Source of the DNA: a bacterium
GTDB taxonomy: Bacteria; Krumholzibacteriota; Krumholzibacteriia; LZORAL124-64-63
Reading direction: 5' to 3'
Length of the DNA stretch: 7,050 bases
Assembly (NCBI GenBank): GCA_030591105.1
Contig: JAUVBS010000107.1
Coordinates: 1 to 7,050 of the forward strand
Shown here one piece after another: positions 5,951 through 7,050 of this stretch. The position numbers and the translations under genes are program-made. Below the pieces are notes generated by a model, which saw only the letters and a list, made by a program, of their open reading frames with translations, did not search any database and was not told the DNA's origin. Numbering within the stretch: the first letter of the stretch is position 1; the number at the start of each line of letters is the position of its first letter.

Positions 5951-6154
5951 GTCTCTCCTTCTACAACGAATTCCCGCAACGATACGCATTAATCAACCGT
6001 TTCTGATGTCTACTTGTCACCCGTATTTGCCAAGCAATTTCGCAAGTACCGTACCACACTTCCGCTCCTGCGGATGCCGGGTGCCCATCGCGGCGAAGCC
6101 CGGCTATCATACACCATCGGCAGCTATCTACGCTCAGCCATCGAGCCTTTACGC
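5951..6154 (-). other. Spacer between the Fic and phosphatase genes, with two GC-rich hairpins
   Basis: About 200 nt, read on the minus strand as the possible 5' leader of the phosphatase gene. Two hairpins lie side by side. The first is GCCGGG/CCCGGC (6076-6081/6099-6104), with an inner GCC/GGC stem (6083-6085/6092-6094). The second is TCCGC-TCCT-GCGGA (6061-6074). No T-tract follows either in either direction, so they are not canonical intrinsic terminators. A lone TATGAT hexamer on the minus strand (6106-6111) could be a -10 element for the phosphatase gene, but no convincing -35 partner is visible. No other gene is seen here. Confidence 0.4.
5955..5960 (-). promoter_or_regulatory. Shine-Dalgarno favouring the GTG start of the phosphatase gene
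   Basis: On the minus strand AAGGAG is followed by AGAC and then GTG (5950-5948). Spacing is slightly short, but this is the only good ribosome site near the gene start. The upstream ATG at 5989 is preceded by GGTTGATTA, which has no purine-rich site. Confidence 0.55.
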
Positions 6155-6165
6155 TCAGCCATCGA
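6129..6165. repeat. 16-bp direct repeat (21-bp period) across the Fic stop codon
   Basis: TACGCTCAGCCATCGA occurs exactly at 6129-6144 and again at 6150-6165, with starts 21 bp apart. The copy at 6150-6165 contains the Fic stop codon (TCA 6155-6157 on the plus strand). The other copy lies just beyond and repeats the same D-G-stop reading. It looks like a small tandem duplication at the gene's 3' end that does not change the protein. Confidence 0.85.
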
Positions 6166-7050
6166 CCTTGGTCCATTTCGCCCCACGGCCGCGCCCCTGC
6201 AGAATGACGAGCCCTTCGTTCCTCATGGCGCTCAACTCCCGCTTGATGGTCGGGAGACTCACTCCAGGGCACTCAACCTGCATATCCGATAAGGCGAACG
6301 GCCTTGTCATCCGTCCCACAGCTTCACGAACTTGGGTGGCCTTGCCGCCCGCCCCGCGGTTGAGCGTCCCGACGCGGTCGGTGAACTCGGAGTAGGCCCG
6401 CAACAGGACGCCCCAGAAATAGTCCAACCACGGGTGGGGATCGTGGCGACCTTCATGCCAATCCACTGAGCTGCGACCCAGGGCCTCGTAGTAGGTTTCC
6501 TTGGATTGCTCGATGACGCGCTCGAGACTGATGAATCGCCCGACCTGGTGGCCGAGTTTGTAGAGCAGCAGGAGAGTCAGCAGGCGCGAGACGCGTCCGT
6601 TACCGTCGGCGAAGGGATGGATGCAGAGGAAGTCGAGGATCGCCAGCGGTGCCACGACGAGCCCTGGATGCTCCTCGATGTACAAGGATCTTTCGAGACC
6701 TCGGGCCAGGTCCTCCATGGCCCGAGGAGTTGCTACGGCCGCAACCGGACGGAACCGAACCGACCACGAACCATCCGACCCGCGTTCGACGATTTCGTTG
6801 TCGACCGGCTTCCAGTCCCCACCGGACTGGGGCAGGTAGCTGGTGATGATCGAGTGGAGCCGACGGATGACGCCGGTAGAAAAACGTATCTCCTGGGCCG
6901 ATTCATGGATCAACTCCAGCGCATCGCGATAACCGGCGATCTCCTGCTCCGACCTGTTGGCCGGATTGGTGTGCTCCAACACGATGCCCTGGATGCGTTT
7001 TCGCGAAGCCACGATACCTTCGATTCGATTCGAGGACTCCGTCGATTCGA
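6155..7050 (-). CDS. Fic-family protein AMP transferase with C-terminal winged helix (5' end outside window)
   Basis: The frame is open to the window edge; the GTG at 7012 is internal. Codons upstream of it read ESTESSNRIEGIVASRKRIQ, which continues into the usual Fic N-terminal pattern, so the true start lies beyond 7050. SNRIEG (7016-7033) fits the (S/T)xxxE(G/N) inhibitory-helix motif of class II Fic proteins, whose Glu blocks productive ATP binding. NRSEQEIAGYRDALELIH follows. The catalytic loop HPFADGNGRVSR (6584-6619) is a complete HPFx(D/E)GNGRxxR motif, with H at 6617-6619 as general base. The flap region lies in WSVRFRPVAAVATPRAM. The C-terminus (RPFALSDMQVECPGVSLPTIKRELSAMRNEGLV ...) looks like a winged helix, common in this Fic subtype. 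Known members transfer AMP from ATP to a target hydroxyl; the target here is unknown. No antitoxin gene is visible, as expected for a self-inhibited type. It lies upstream of the phosphatase on the same strand, about 200 nt away, with no evident functional link. Confidence 0.93.
   Translation of the reverse strand, partial: ESTESSNRIEGIVASRKRIQGIVLEHTNPANRSEQEIAGYRDALELIHESAQEIRFSTGVIRRLHSIITSYLPQSGGDWKPVDNEIVERGSDGSWSVRFRPVAAVATPRAMEDLARGLERSLYIEEHPGLVVAPLAILDFLCIHPFADGNGRVSRLLTLLLLYKLGHQVGRFISLERVIEQSKETYYEALGRSSVDWHEGRHDPHPWLDYFWGVLLRAYSEFTDRVGTLNRGAGGKATQVREAVGRMTRPFALSDMQVECPGVSLPTIKRELSAMRNEGLVILQGRGRGAKWTKVDG

Noticed and set aside
5757..6395. A 212-codon plus-strand frame antisense to the start of the phosphatase gene and the end of the Fic gene.
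   Set aside because: It spans two well-supported minus-strand genes and their spacer, has low-complexity Ser/Pro/Arg content and no family similarity.
7018..7050. Short GATTC repeats at the right edge as a tandem repeat or recombination site.
   Set aside because: The repeats fall inside the open Fic reading frame, coding for the conserved SSNRIEG stretch, so they are explained by coding sequence.
1..7050. CRISPR array, tRNA/rRNA genes, insertion sequence or prophage.
   Set aside because: No regularly spaced repeats, no tRNA-like cloverleaf, no transposase or integrase domain, and no terminal inverted repeats with target duplications were seen.

Overview
The window is GC-rich bacterial DNA with dense coding. 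The best clue to the host is the C-terminal module of the first gene: a FlgD-Ig-like/T9SS-type end domain (HPNPFN ... IYDLAGRLVR ... WDGRDDTGR ... ASGAYLLRL) behind lamin-tail domains. That style is common in FCB-group and related uncultured lineages (Eisenbacteria, Krumholzibacteriota, Latescibacteria-like). This is inference from protein style, not a marker-gene assignment.

Layout, left to right. (1) 1-1152 (+) is the 3' end of a large secreted protein: two lamin-tail domains and a C-terminal sorting-like Ig domain. Its neighbours suggest it is the tail of a CotH-kinase-family protein. (2) 1153-1333 is a short spacer with a possible promoter. (3) 1334-4601 (+) is a compact run of four genes: an exported or membrane-anchored single-HKD phospholipase D-like protein, an HlyD-type membrane fusion protein, a VTC/polyphosphate-polymerase-type triphosphate tunnel protein, and a DUF4956 four-helix membrane protein. 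Gaps are 11, 54 and 35 nt, so one transcript is likely. The VTC gene appears to start at a TTG codon behind a perfect AGGAGG. A 17-codon mini-ORF overlaps the end of the previous gene (ATGA) and terminates on that Shine-Dalgarno sequence. (4) 4602-4687 is a convergent spacer with one hairpin. (5) 4688-5950 (-) is a lipoprotein of the purple acid phosphatase/metallophosphoesterase family. (6) 5951-6154 is a spacer with two hairpins, plus a 16-bp direct repeat whose second copy covers the stop codon of the next gene. (7) 6155-7050 (-) is a Fic-family AMP transferase with a winged-helix tail. It runs off the right edge, and its autoinhibitory (S/T)xxxE(G/N) motif sits in the last bases of the window.

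How the parts may work together: VTC-domain and DUF4956 genes are recurrent neighbours, often with CotH genes, in bacteria. A VTC tunnel enzyme paired with a polytopic membrane protein resembles a split version of the eukaryotic VTC polyphosphate polymerase/translocase. The extra envelope proteins here (PLD-like hydrolase, membrane fusion protein, possible CotH kinase, and possibly the convergent phosphatase lipoprotein) suggest an uncharacterised envelope system handling polyphosphate or another phosphorylated substrate. The domain identities are well supported. The joint function is a hypothesis. The Fic gene looks unrelated to this cluster.
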